The notes beneath the pieces were generated by a model, which made no database searches, was not told the DNA's origin, and worked only from the letters and a program-made list of their open reading frames with translations. From the NCBI GenBank assembly GCA_034698045.1, contig JAQGAU010000234.1, positions 1 to 33,566 on the forward strand: a DNA stretch of 33,566 nucleotides, given 5' to 3'. Shown piece by piece: positions 1 through 10,200 of this stretch. Within the stretch, counting starts at the first letter, position 1. Each line of letters opens with the position of its first letter. A program made the translations under genes and the position numbers. The stretch comes from Paramacrobiotus richtersi (lineage: Eukaryota > Tardigrada > Eutardigrada > Parachela > Macrobiotidae).

Positions 1-1110
1 TCGATTCATACTGATGACTCACACGATATCATGAGTCCTCATCCATGTACTAACACGGCCATATTTACCGTTTAATCTTAAACTATTCAGCCGTTAATTA
101 GCCTCGCGACACTTATCTAATAGCCAGTAGAGTCCCTTGGTAAAGGGTCTGCTGTAGTGTTATAATAATAACACTATATAAAAAATACGACGAAAGTTTG
201 TATTGAATAGCTCGCAGCTAACTGTGGCTATTTTTACTAGCATAACACACTACATCAGGCAATCCATTACGGACCTCAAGTCGGATCGCAACTAAAGTCG
301 ATATCATTCTACGAAAGGTTATGGATTTATTAGCTACGGGTCAGTCTATCCAAACCTTCTTCATACATTGCACTATGACAAACAGAGCAACTCAATACTT
401 CTAGAGATTATGTCCGAACAGCAGTCGACACTGTACCGTATGTGAACGATAAGCCACAACGGTTTAATTTAGCAATCTTCCCATTATAGTATTAAATTTT
501 GATATAAAGCAGTAGCGTTCAGTTAACAGTGAAACCGTAATACGATAGGTACAGCTGCAGAGTCGTAGATTGTAAACTCTGTAGTTACCCAAGATCAGTA
601 AGAATTCTCACAACATAAGGAAAGAAATTATATTAAACTGCTATAACAAAAATTACCCATACCTGTAAATAAATTACTGACTTACTTGCTGGTGTCTTCC
701 TTCTGTCACGTTACTGTAATGGTGTTAAATCCCATAAAGTCACACATATGCAAAGGAACTGTATTACAGATTAAGGAATCATGAAACCACAATCAATTTG
801 GGGGAACACGATCGAATCAGCTCATTTGAAACAAAACACAGAGCATTATATCTGTGTTGAATAATCAATAAACATACGTCACCGATTTAGTACAGCAGTC
901 GCAGGGCGGATCACAAGATCAGACACTCGTCAAATGACAACACACCAATCAGGCACCCTCCACAATCTTTCCATGGCCAGCAAGATAACGAAGCCTGGAA
1001 GCCGCCGTTCATGATGAGGAAGCCGCGGAAGCTTCCATTACGGCTACACGTTTAGTGTGCCGCAGCAGTAAAACACGATTCTTCATAATCGTAACCAACG
1101 AACCAATGAG
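1..1110. other. non-coding stretch, no gene seen
   Basis: AT-rich sequence with no frame that looks coding on either strand. I see no clear promoter, repeat array or RNA gene. It may hold regulatory sequence for genes outside the window. Confidence 0.5.
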
Positions 1111-1284
1111 ATGACACTGTCTGGATGGATCATCAACACCTTGGCTGTTATCGTGCTTGGCACATGCAAGCACATTCAGGCTTCCTCTTTCGCCGGTGTG
1201 ACCTGCAGTATGCTCACTAGGTCGAGCAACGTTGCCGTTGTCGGTGATGGCCACGTGGTTGAGCATGTCGCAGTGCCCCCGTGA
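1111..1284 (+). CDS. possible small secreted peptide (57 aa), single exon
   Basis: I do not recognise this product. The frame from the ATG at 1111 to TGA at 1282-1284 encodes 57 residues. The N-terminus resembles a signal peptide: a hydrophobic core (WIINTLAVIVLGTC, about residues 6-19) followed by a small-residue cleavage-like site near HIQA-SS (about residue 24). The remaining 33 or so residues contain one cysteine (Cys32) and are rich in Val. The frame is open only from 1072, so the ATG is near its start. The same frame stays open after the TGA for about 20 codons with two more cysteines; this may be chance. An AAAGGTCA-type site lies about 65 bases past the stop and another about 140 bases past it. 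There is no homology or splice evidence, and an overlapping open frame on the opposite strand (1009-1341) makes chance a real possibility. Confidence 0.25.
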   Translation: MTLSGWIINTLAVIVLGTCKHIQASSFAGVTCSMLTRSSNVAVVGDGHVVEHVAVPP

Positions 1285-2039
1285 AGCTTGGACTGCAAGT
1301 GCTCCAACCGGCTGCAAAAACCGGCAAAACGACAACTGCATTGGATTTGACCTTTAGCTGTTGCAGGCCTTCCATTCACTTGTAAATCTATCATCCATAG
1401 ATGATTTGCCATGTCATCGAGGATGAAAGGTCAAACAAATACAGATACAGTACAGGAACATTGCGCTGCGGGCATCCTTTTCCCTTTTTCCTCAGTACGT
1501 TTTCCAGGCGAGCGCGTGTATCGCGATGTCAGGTTAGCTACTTGTGTACGCCCTGCGGGAATTGACTTGTACGCCGGATAATGGTGTACAAGCTCATTTC
1601 GAGCTGTGGTTAATGGCCGTTTGACTCAATAACCCCACCTTGGAGCGGATTTGCACCGCAACAGGCGTATTGATGGCTGTTTTCGGAAACGCTATCTCTT
1701 GCTCTACGCATACCCAGAGACATAATAATGTTTACTGCTCCCCGCTTTCGGTATTCCATCCCGATGCCGGCCCGGTTAAGAAAACATTCCCCGGTTTACG
1801 TTATTTCATTGCGCTAAACGAGCGCAGAGTGTTTTTTAAGCAGCTCTTTGTAATAGCATAAACCAAACAACGCTTCTTACCACCATCTCAACTATGTATA
1901 TAATTATGTACCTGTGTATACCCGGGATTCAATGCGTATGCATCTACGGTATTGTTTTGCCTACATATTACAACAAGGATTGAGATCCTCTCAAACTGGG
2001 TTGCTGTTAAGCGTACACAAGGTTACGTGGCTTGCGCAG

Positions 2040-2178
2040 GAGAATTCGGAAACACACAGGAAGGTCACAGTCACAAGTTTATTCGATGGGAAAGTCGTTC
2101 GTAAGAAAGAGGAAACAGTTTATCAGCTAGCTCGCTCGAAGAATGAGATTCGGAACATTCTCCGATCTGGCATGGCCG
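2040..2178 (+). CDS. possible isolated internal exon, unknown gene
   Basis: A 139-base segment is bordered by a good acceptor (gcttgcgcag, ending at 2039) and a strong donor (GTAAGC at 2179). It reads through in one frame as a charged, protein-like stretch (for example KVVRKKEETVYQLARSKNEI). The frame is also open upstream to about 1914. I could not identify a family, and I found no convincing partner exon. A frame ending at 3693 begins after a compatible-phase acceptor near 3570, but linking them is speculation. It could be a relic exon or a chance open frame. Confidence 0.17.
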
Positions 2179-2460
2179 GTAAGCGACCATGCTAATTGCA
2201 TGTGTGAGCGGCTATCAAGATCAAGGCTAGCTAAAGTTATGGAAGTAGAGAGAACAGGTGAACACGTATCAGTAAAGGTACGATGTACAGGAAGATCATT
2301 TTTTACGCTATAATATTGTATCTATTGTCCGGCTATTATTAGTCACTGATGATTGTATAGTACATGACATTGTGTCGCTTGTGCCGGTATTCTTGTGATT
2401 CTGTGTTTTCGGTCCCGGCATTACGTGACGTCGTACAGTGCATATACGGTACTGCACGAA

Positions 2461-2530
2461 ATAGATTTTTTTATTTGATCTTTGAAACTTGCACTGTGTC
2501 AACATTGTTTCTGTGCTATGGCCAAATAAA
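2461..2530 (-). repeat. dispersed repeat copy R1 (fragment)
   Basis: Read on the minus strand, this piece matches the start of the repeat at 11244-11400. Shared words include TTGGCCATAGCACAGAAA against TTGGCAATGGCCCAGAAA, then AATGTTGACACA and TCAAATAAAAAA in the same order and spacing. The homology fades downstream. The class is unknown; no coding capacity or terminal repeats were seen. Confidence 0.5.
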
Positions 2531-2918
2531 TACTGTACAGAGCAGTGCGCGCTATGGAGACGATGAACACCCGGATCGAAATCACTTCCGGTTTTACTCT
2601 CAGCTACAGCCTTTAAGCCCGACGGATGCGGATATGTACGGCTAAACCTTATAGGACAGTCCCACGGCGACCGCACGCGGCAGCGAACGGCACTTTTTAT
2701 TACTGGACCCATTAGCACTCAGCGAACAATATCGTCGCGATCGCTGATCAGGTGTCGGTCGGTCGGGTACAGCGCGTCATATTATGGTCGACCGGGGTAA
2801 CCGCGGCGCGTTTTCATCAGCAATAAACAGGGCAAGCGATATGTTGTTGTTACCTTAACAGCTCCGTTGGGTCCCGGCGGCGTTCCCGCTTTACGCCGCC
2901 TGAGCAATTAGCGGGAGC

Positions 2919-2928
2919 TATATATATC
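2919..2928 (+). promoter_or_regulatory. TATA-type core promoter element, target unknown
   Basis: The sequence CTATATATAT sits at the end of a GC-rich block (about 2640-2915) that contrasts with its AT-rich surroundings. An initiator-like GGCAGTCT follows about 22 bases downstream. No obvious gene starts here; the first frame of any size (ATG 2971) is only 35 codons. It might drive a non-coding transcript, or a 5' untranslated exon of the secreted-protein gene at 4188. Confidence 0.3.
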
Positions 2929-4187
2929 GGATCGAATGTGGCAGTCTCTATCTCATGTCGTAACTGAAACATGCTTGTTACTGCCAGTTACACGGAAATG
3001 ATACATTTAATTTTTAACGGTGTTGTTCAGGATATTGCGAACGATTTAGGCAGATCCCATAGTTGCTGTTTAGATTAATTGCAGCACGATCGACAGAAAC
3101 CTCTGATAATCACAATTCGGCTGCATTCTAGACTGTAGTATATGCTAGACTGCAGTCGCCTCGCTCAACAAGAATATGACGTGCAGTATTTCAGACAGCA
3201 GGAATACAACTCAACATCCGCCATAACCAATATACACAAAAATTCAACATGACCTTTCGGTTTATCTTTATTACCTAAAGTAAGAACGTACTCAGCAAAA
3301 GATAACCAATCAAAAACGTATCCCAGTTGGTACGGTTGCAAAAATCAGCTGGAATTTGCCGCGCATTATCTCTGTACTCGAACGTTCAAACAGAAACCAG
3401 TTGACCTTTCATGGTACATATCTTCCGGTCGAAGGATGCGTCTCAACAGATCGCATTATGGTGGCTGCTCTACTAGCTTACAACACCCCGACCGCTACTT
3501 AGGTCGTCGATCGGCCGAGTTCTCGATTCTAGGTTTATCTGGTGATTGGCCAATGGCCGGCCCAGCTAGCGTTATGACAACGCTATCCGGGCGCAGCGCC
3601 ATCAGTGTCGCCCAGGATAGCTTACCGGTAAAGCTAAGCGTAATTCTGCCGAACGGCGCCAAGGTAGCGTTGCAGATCCGTAAATTGTGGTAACCAAAAG
3701 TGGGACATTCCCATCATTAGCGCAAACTGTTTGCGATGTATACTCATTACTACTGCTATGTATACTGGCCTTCGTACGTTCGCAGATTTTTCCGTTGAGA
3801 TACCGTAACATTACTGTAGCCGGTAGCTATAAGTATCTGTAAGGACTCATTGTCCGGACTACACATCCTCGTTATATGCACAATGAACGTTTTAATCAAG
3901 ACTGCGATACAATAGTTTGCGATAATTTCGAGTCACGTATTATGCTTCCTTTAGATAATCCTGGGCAGCATTGTGGGGCTTAATCACCTGTACATGTTAT
4001 CAGCCGTTATCAACAGATAACAGTGTCATGCACTTATATGTCGTCCAAATAAAGATGTGCATGTCGGCTGCATACGATGCTTCCCAGACTCCTGATACCA
4101 AGTTTCACTGAACGGTACGCTAGCCAATAATTTCTTTCGCATTTTTCGAATTTAATTTTAAAGTTTGATCAGGAAAGTTACCAAAAG
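2929..4187. other. upstream region of the secreted-protein gene
   Basis: No gene is supported. The region contains dispersed repeat copy R2 (3306-3398) and two TGACCTTT sites (3250 and 3402) that bracket it. It runs up to the ATG at 4188, before which there is a CCAAT word (4120s) but no clear TATA box. The frame at 3436-3693 has no recognisable domain. Confidence 0.4.
3306..3398 (+). repeat. dispersed repeat copy R2
   Basis: Aligns by eye to copies R3 and R4. The ordered shared words are ATCCCAGTTGGT, CAAAAATCA, GCCGCGCATTAT and AACGTTCAAACAGAAAC. Divergence is substantial, so the copy is old. No open frame, tail or terminal inverted repeat is apparent. Confidence 0.5.
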
Positions 4188-5694
4188 ATGAAGATCAGTC
4201 GGGCATCGACGGTTGCCGTCATGGCAAGCTTCGTGGTTTTGTCCCTGTGTCAAGGCCCTTCCGCAGCCGTTTGCTTAAAGGAAAGTAAGTACCTTCCTGT
4301 TTAAGGCCTCCTAATCATGTAGACGCGAGCAAAGTTGTATTGGCAAGAGTGCGACTGTATCATAGCACATCATATGTACCGATGTCCTTTTCTCACGAGC
4401 GTCTGCATGACGGAGCTTGTATTCTCTCATCTCGAAGTTCAGTAGAAACATTGTTTTTAACGAAAAAATTCTTTATTTGAGTTGGATTTTTTTGTCGACA
4501 TAGTTACCAAATAAAAACGTTGCTAATGTTATCGTCGGAGTAACATAGCACGGTATCTTTAATTTTTTGCCCGATTGTACATTTCTTCAGTAAAAGAAGT
4601 TTCAATAACATGAACGCTGTACGTACTGTTTGTTATACTTTTTGTAATACAAAACAAGCAAAAAAAACTTTCTTTCAGAAACGGATCCACTCCTGCACAA
4701 TGCCCTGAGCGAAGCGCGCCGTTCGAGCAGTATTGCGCGTAGCAACATTCGGGATTTGAACTTCCACATGGGCATAACCGACGCCATAATGGAGCAAATC
4801 ATCGCATCCGCCCAGGAGATCATCCAGCACATCCAGTCCATCTTGACCGACAGCCAGACAACGGCCAATACATTGATATCCCAACTGCAGGCCTTGGCCA
4901 AAGAAATTCGCTCCCAAGCTGACCCCCGCGCCGGTTTGACCGCGTTGCAGTCCATTTTGGATGGTATCCAGGGTGCGCAGACCAAGAACAGTCCACTGAC
5001 GCAGACCATCGTGGATTTGATCAATCAGTTCAATGTGGAACACCAGATTACCGGCACACTGAGTAGCAGTGTCGTCCAGATTGTCGCCGGGTTGATCAAC
5101 AATCTCGGATGGTCCCCCATGGCCCAGGGCGCCATTACGGCCCTGCTAGGTATTTGTCATATCACTATTTGGTAGTCTTGCTTGTTCTCTGCTGTCCAAT
5201 TTTCTACCCTGACAACGGCTCATAGGTGTTAGTATCATTCTCAGTAGAGGTACTTATAGTACTTCTATAGTGTGATGTGGCCCCTTTAAAGGTCACACAA
5301 CAGTTTCAGTACATGCTACGCATACACGGCGTATAAACTAGGTGTAGAAGTACTGTACTTGGTGGTGCTCTACCGCTCATCTATAGGTGAAGATTTGGCC
5401 AATTTCGTGTTCGACCAACTCCACTCGAACAGACGACTCCCGGTCGCTGTCGGGAACGAACTTTCGGAAATCATCGGTCTCGTTGAACAACTGACACAGG
5501 CATTAACGCCGGTATTCCAGCAGCTGCAGGCGGCGGTCACGCAGGTGGTCAAGGAAGTCCTGCAGGAGATTTATACCAACGCGGTCCCCGTTATCCATGA
5601 GCTCCTTGACGCCTTGCAATCGCACTCTCATTCCAACAACATCAGCGACCGAGAACATGAGGAAATTGTCCAACGTCTAGCCAATGTTTTCTAG
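4188..5694 (+). CDS. secreted helix-rich protein, unrecognised family (291 aa, 3 exons)
   Basis: Exons 4188-4284, 4679-5149 and 5387-5694 join in phase (1, 1) to 291 residues ending in TAG. Residues 1-26 form a clear signal peptide (MKISRASTVAVMASFVVLSL, then a small-residue site near PSAA). The mature chain has one cysteine (Cys29) next to the predicted N-terminus, one tryptophan (in NNLGWSP) and a possible N-glycosylation site (NIS). The rest is rich in Ala, Gln, Ile, Leu and Val with hydrophobic residues every 3-4 positions (for example EIIQHIQSILTD and QLQAAVTQVVKEVLQEI). This suggests several amphipathic helices in two halves, one per long exon. I do not recognise the family; mite-allergen-like or lipid-binding helical bundles are only structural guesses. 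An AAAGGTCA site sits in intron 2 (5288). The gene model is well supported by splice sites and phase; the function is unknown. Confidence 0.8.
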
Positions 5695-6094
5695 TGCACA
5701 TTTCTGGTGTGATAAAACTGGTCGGGAATTAATAATAGTTTTTCTGGTGTGTTGCATGGTGTTTGCAGCGACGGGAAACAACCGTCCTTATTTTGTGATA
5801 CTAACAGGATCAACTGAGTTATACAAATTTCATGGACTGATTGTGCTGTAAATTTACTATGATGTACGTGGTGATAATACCGTAGTACAGTGGCACTAAT
5901 TATGAGTCATACGTCGTTGTTGTTTTCTACAGCCGTTTTGGTTACTCGTCCCTTACGTGGGCAGTAACATGCAAAATCTTTGCATTAATTATGTGCGTGT
6001 TCGATTGCAAAAACAGTCGAAACCGACGTTATGACACATGCGTATACCCACTGCGGTGTTTGAATAGACATCTGAATGGAACGTAAAAGAAATC
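5695..6094. other. intergenic, no feature seen
   Basis: This is the presumed 3' region of the secreted-protein gene. There is no canonical AATAAA within about 100 bases of the stop. No open frame or repeat stands out. Confidence 0.4.
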
Positions 6095-6232
6095 GGTCAG
6101 GCCAAGAACTTACTATATCTAAACAACATAGAAGTCTACGGGCGCCTATTTAGCTGCATCGCCAGTCGCTTACGTCACAGACAGACCTGATAGTCCTTTA
6201 GATATAGTAAGTTCTTAACTTCTTGGTCAGGC
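6095..6232. mobile_element. MITE-like element with 20-bp inverted repeats and 8-bp flanking duplication
   Basis: Two perfect 20-base inverted arms lie at 6104-6123 and 6198-6217 (right arm TTTAGATATAGTAAGTTCTT), separated by a 74-base centre. The word GGTCAGGC occurs immediately outside both ends (6095-6102 and 6225-6232), as a target-site duplication would. An 8-base duplication is typical of hAT-type DNA transposons. The right end carries about 7 extra bases between arm and duplication, so the ends are not perfectly matched. There is no coding capacity. A structured hairpin RNA is an alternative reading. The element lies about 380 bases upstream of promoter copy A. Confidence 0.6.
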
Positions 6233-6484
6233 TAAACTGTCAGCCGAGAGGAACGTGACCTGTTGTAGTGCAAGAAACCATATGCGAAGCCGGTTCCCAT
6301 GCACTGCATTCACGACCTGACTGAATGTCCCACGGAATTTAGTCAGAAGGCTGTTACGGATCAAAATCTTGGGACTACTTTAGTTCGAAGGTTTTGATAA
6401 CGGTATTACACAAAACGTTGATTCCTCCATGTTAAAAGCAAATAATATATTATGTAATAGACTTTGTATAAGGCTTTATCAGAT

Positions 6485-6655
6485 CTTCAGCTATGATATC
6501 GATGTGCTTACTATGCACCCAGCTCGCTATCTACCCTTGTGAATCAACGTTGATCTGTAGGCGCAGGAAGGCGCAGTACTCTGAGTAACACCAAATCAGT
6601 GTTCTGAACGTATATAAGGTGCTTGATGCATGGAAGGCTAAACTAACAAGACCTT
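6485..6655 (+). promoter_or_regulatory. TATA promoter, copy A of a duplicated pair
   Basis: Shares ordered blocks with 7727-7865: CTATGCACCCAGC, CTACCC, GTGAATCA, GAGTAACACC, GTTCTGA and ATGGAAG. It includes a very good TATA box (GTATATAAGG, 6610-6619), so a start of transcription near 6640-6650 on the plus strand is expected. The homology ends soon after the TATA region. Confidence 0.55.
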
Positions 6656-6772
6656 GGTTTGTTATACGGTTCCTTCTCCGGTTAATTTCTGGCAGCTTCA
6701 GACCTGACGTTCCTTTTAAATAGATTATAGGACCTCAGTTGATATACTTAGGTCTCATAATCTGTTGGAAAG

Positions 6773-7730
6773 TGAAAGCGCTGCCATGCAAGTTCGAAAC
6801 AGAGTAAATTCAACGATGGTGGTTGTGTCGGTCGCTGGAGGAGACATCGTACTGGCGGTGGAAATGGTTTGCCGGCAGGAGAAGGCGGATGGATGAATGC
6901 GGCAAGCGACTGGGAAAAACAAGGTAATGCGGCGCCGGGCAAGGTACTGGATACTCCCCGTGGATACTTCCCTGATCCGAGAAGTATTCGTGGGGCAGCC
7001 GAGAGTATCCGATGGGCACTAGTGAATATATGCTTCGCGTCGTAAAATACCTGACACACGCCGCGGCGCATCCACCGGGAGCCGGGGATACTCCGCCAGA
7101 ACCCGACAAGGGAGGAGCAGAACACGGTCAGAACCTGGAGGTTGGCGCCGGAAAGAAGCGCCCTAAGAAGTGGACGGTAGGTACGAATGGAGTGGCCTGT
7201 GAACAGGTTCGTCAAGGGCGTAATGTCCCATTATCACGGCTGCAAAGATGGTGAAGAAGGTAGTGTCTCGTGGAACATGCTCTAGTCCGGATGAATACGG
7301 TTTTCAAAGACCGACCATATGCATCTCCGGTCAATGAGGTTATGACGTTTATCGGCAGGTTGTCTAAGAAGAAGCTGCTGACGCCGTTGCGGAAGCTAAA
7401 AGTCGTTTCGCCGAGTGTGCCCAAGACGCTCAGTGCACCCGCGTAGCTCGTCGGCAAAGAGAAGAATGAGCTGTGGCGGCGCGCCGGGCGCCCCCAGCTG
7501 CACAAGCGCATGGTGAAACGTAAATGCCGCGGCGCGCACGACATCGACAAACGTTCCAAGTGGTACAGTACATACGTGCGTCGTGCAAGACCTTGTGGAA
7601 AAAGGGCTTTCCGAATGACTCGGACTGGGGAGCAACTGTGGACGAACGCAGATCAAAGTCTGACGGCCATGTTACCAAGCGGCCTTGGAGTAATAACCCA
7701 TCAGATTCTATGTGTTCATACGATTGTTAG
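6773..7730 (+). pseudogene. GC-rich open-frame cluster downstream of promoter A, gene or decayed gene
   Basis: This segment is much more GC-rich than its flanks and has protein-like open frames: ATG 6893-7045 (50 aa, Gly and Arg rich before the ATG), ATG 7012-7254 (80 aa, ending with basic KKRPKKWT before a GTAGGT donor), ATG 7291-7446 (51 aa) and ATG 7524-7730 (68 aa, ending CSYDC). None has a domain I recognise, and the minus strand is also open (6748-7215). The last frame resembles the open frame behind promoter B (VQY, GF, W and KR-W in the same order). The readings are a multi-exon gene with introns I cannot place, or a decayed copy with several interruptions. The coding assignment is uncertain. 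Confidence 0.3.
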
Positions 7731-7865
7731 TTATGATGTACTATGCACCCAGCCTACTACCTACCCGGTGAATCAGAGTTTGTAGGCCCAGTGCATTTTG
7801 AGTAACACCAGTCATTGTTCTGAGTTTATATGAGGTGTTAATTTGATAATGTATGGAAGATCAGA
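7727..7865 (+). promoter_or_regulatory. TATA promoter, copy B of a duplicated pair
   Basis: Diverged duplicate of 6485-6655, lacking about 15 bases in the middle. The TATA element is TTTATATGAGG (about 7824-7834), weaker than in copy A. Transcription would start near 7860. It begins where the last open frame of unit A ends, so A and B form a compact head-to-tail pair. Confidence 0.5.
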
Positions 7866-7869
7866 TTGA

Positions 7870-8187
7870 GCAAAAACAAGAGACCCCGTGCACGTTGAGT
7901 GTGGAAAACGTTCTTTCCCCAGGCGACATGTACAGTACATGGTTACGGTGATTGTACCATATACGTATGTATACCGTAACGGCTTTTTGGGCTGGTGCAT
8001 AGTGGAGCGTTTGGAGTATGACCGTAGTGAAACGGACGCGGTTTGTTCCGCTGCCAAGCGAACTTGGGTAATGACCTTTTCCAACACTGGATCATCACGT
8101 GACATCCATTACCTTACGACAACGGAAGTGTCATATCATGCACCTCCCAATCATGAACCAAGTAGCAAAAACGGTGTATCTTATTAG
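7870..8187 (+). pseudogene. open frame downstream of promoter B, paralogue of unit A tail
   Basis: The frame is open from 7870 to the stop at 8185-8187. It has no ATG near its beginning; the first in-frame ATG is at 7938. Its middle aligns by eye with the 7524-7730 frame of unit A: VQY, then an RNGF-like motif against KKGF, a Trp, and KRTW against KRPW. The DNA also shares GTACAGTACAT and a CCAAGCG..CTTGG..TAAT.ACC block. It could be a short paralogous gene lacking upstream exons, or a decayed copy. Function unknown. Confidence 0.25.
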
Positions 8188-8189
8188 TA

Positions 8190-10200
8190 TAAGTATGGCA
8201 TTTTGTAGGAATTCAATCAAGGGCCCTATTGATTGACCATATATGCTAACCCACCACATAACACACACATCCTGGTCCGCTCTTCCGGAATGGATGGGAC
8301 ACATAAACTCCGGCACGCATATACACCGTGTCCATGGTACACAAAGCACTTCCGCCTGAGATGGAGGCCGTAATGATTTGAGTCCACAGACATTTCGCCA
8401 CTGCGCAAATGTTTATGTTGCCTGCAACGGATCAATATCCTTTAAACTTGGGGTAGCTGTAATCAGAGCCCGGCCAATGCATCCTTACCAGTCCTCGGTC
8501 GATCGATCAACCCATTACGCCGGAAGCCACACTTTGGCCAATCTGCTTTTCTTATCTTAACTATGCCATTATGGGACAGAGGGCTCAGACAGTCACAACT
8601 GGTCTTATGCCAGCCTACCGGCAAAGATCGTTTAATTCCAACAAATTACATGCGTTCCTTGTTTGATTACATCTATCCATCTCTTAATCAAAACCCTGGT
8701 GAGATATGCCTGAATTCCGACGCTTAGTATTTCAGTTTAAGCAATACATCAAACGCGGGATGCTGAACAGTTCCTTCGTTAATGCCTTCAAGACTTCGTT
8801 CATAACTTGAATTTGTTGTTTTCGATCTTGGCAGTTGAACCGTATAAGGCGTATGCATAAACAGTAGTGATTCAATCATACAATGGCAATCCCACTAACC
8901 ATCATTATTAACTCAAACTTCAGCGAACAAGTATGCAAAGTTTTCGATGCAGTTGCATCAGTTATGGCTTTGCTATCGCAGACTATGGTATAAGCCAGGT
9001 TTGCTAAAAGACAGGGATTTTGAGATGTGGAATGTGATTTGCGGCCAAACTTTCGGCGTTAATAACTGCTAATATCTAACCCGCAGTGACGTCACCCATA
9101 GAGAATATACTGCCAGACCCTGGATTTGAACTGTATACACGTGGAAATGTATGTCTTGATCCGCCCTCCCTAGTTTATGGTCTGTCTTACAAGTTATGGT
9201 TCATGCAGGGATCGGTAATCTTGTCAAGGGAAAGAGTCCCTGCAAACAGCCGCTACAACGTACACCACAACAAAGGCCGCAACCCGCGCAATACGCCCGT
9301 TAATCATCATACCAGCTACCAGCCTCATATCCCGCCTCCAAACCCGGCTCGATCCACACCCGGCCGAACGTTCGAATAACACAGAGTGTAAGGAGAACAC
9401 TAATGTACATGCTGATCCCTTCCATGCCGCGGAGCGGAGCAGGCAAATCAGGCGTTAAAATAACAGGAGCAATAGCCGCGTACATAACCCCTAGCATGTG
9501 GATAATCCGCGCGTCCCAACGGTCAATCAGTGAATCACGCTCAACATTTATTCAATGACATGTCCCCCGATCACGTTCCGCCAAAATGTGTAATTAAGTT
9601 GTTTGATTGCGGCCGATTCGTTCCATTTTCCCGACGCGTATAGGTGTATGCACATGTACGGATATACACGAGTATGAGCTCATCGAGTGTGCTGATGGAT
9701 TATTGATAGTTATCCGAGAGTTATGATGGTTGATCGGCATGTACGGATTGCGCTATACAGTTCAATGAGGATATGAATATTGATAATTTATCGGCCACTA
9801 ATGGTAAGCTTACCGGTTCGTAGCGATCCTTGTGGTAATTGGCTTAATAGTATCATTATGCTAATCACGCGTATCGATTCGTTACATGTGCGTTCAGTTT
9901 ACAACTAATACAGGAAACACTCATCATGTTTTCATTATTAGCCATAGTACACTTTGCTTGAACAACGTCTGATAACGAGAAAATGCGACTTTTTGTTGTC
10001 GGTATCGGAAACATGGTCAGTATGACCATTACTGCTTCCAAAAAAACTTTCAAAAACAAGTTGCAAATTTTGGGCGGATTGCTTGTGATAAGAAAGACTT
10101 GCTAAAAACAGACAGATTTTATTGTTAGAAAATACTATATAAACTAACAAAATTTTGCTGGTAAAAATATGAAACTGACGGGTAACATTTGTGACTGCAG
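8190..10200. other. 2-kb region without a supported gene
   Basis: Moderate base composition and only short frames. The frame 9086-9379 (97 codons, no domain) follows a plausible acceptor (aacccgcag, ending 9087), but its residues are low in recognisable pattern. A missing first exon of the PDZ gene probably lies here or further upstream; I could not find one in the right phase. The 38-codon ATG frame at 9983 has no suitable donor. Confidence 0.4.

Larger units (their letters stand above)
1285..2918. other. intergenic, mostly featureless
   Basis: No gene can be supported here. The only items of note are a pair of AAAGGTCA-type sites (1348 and 1426), a possible isolated exon (2040-2178) and a fragment of a dispersed repeat (about 2461-2530, minus orientation). 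The open frames starting at 1640 and 2364 have no recognisable domain. Confidence 0.45.

Noticed and set aside
6748-7215. 155-codon minus-strand open frame
   Set aside because: It starts without ATG at its full length, has no known domain and lies antisense to the strong TATA promoter; kept only as a sign of a GC-rich coding-like block.
9086-9379. 97-codon frame after an acceptor-like site, as a possible PDZ-gene first exon
   Set aside because: No ATG and donor in the phase needed by the exon at 10201, and no PDZ-like or other recognisable sequence.
9983-10099. ATG frame of 38 codons just before the first PDZ exon
   Set aside because: Its possible donors give the wrong phase for joining to 10201.
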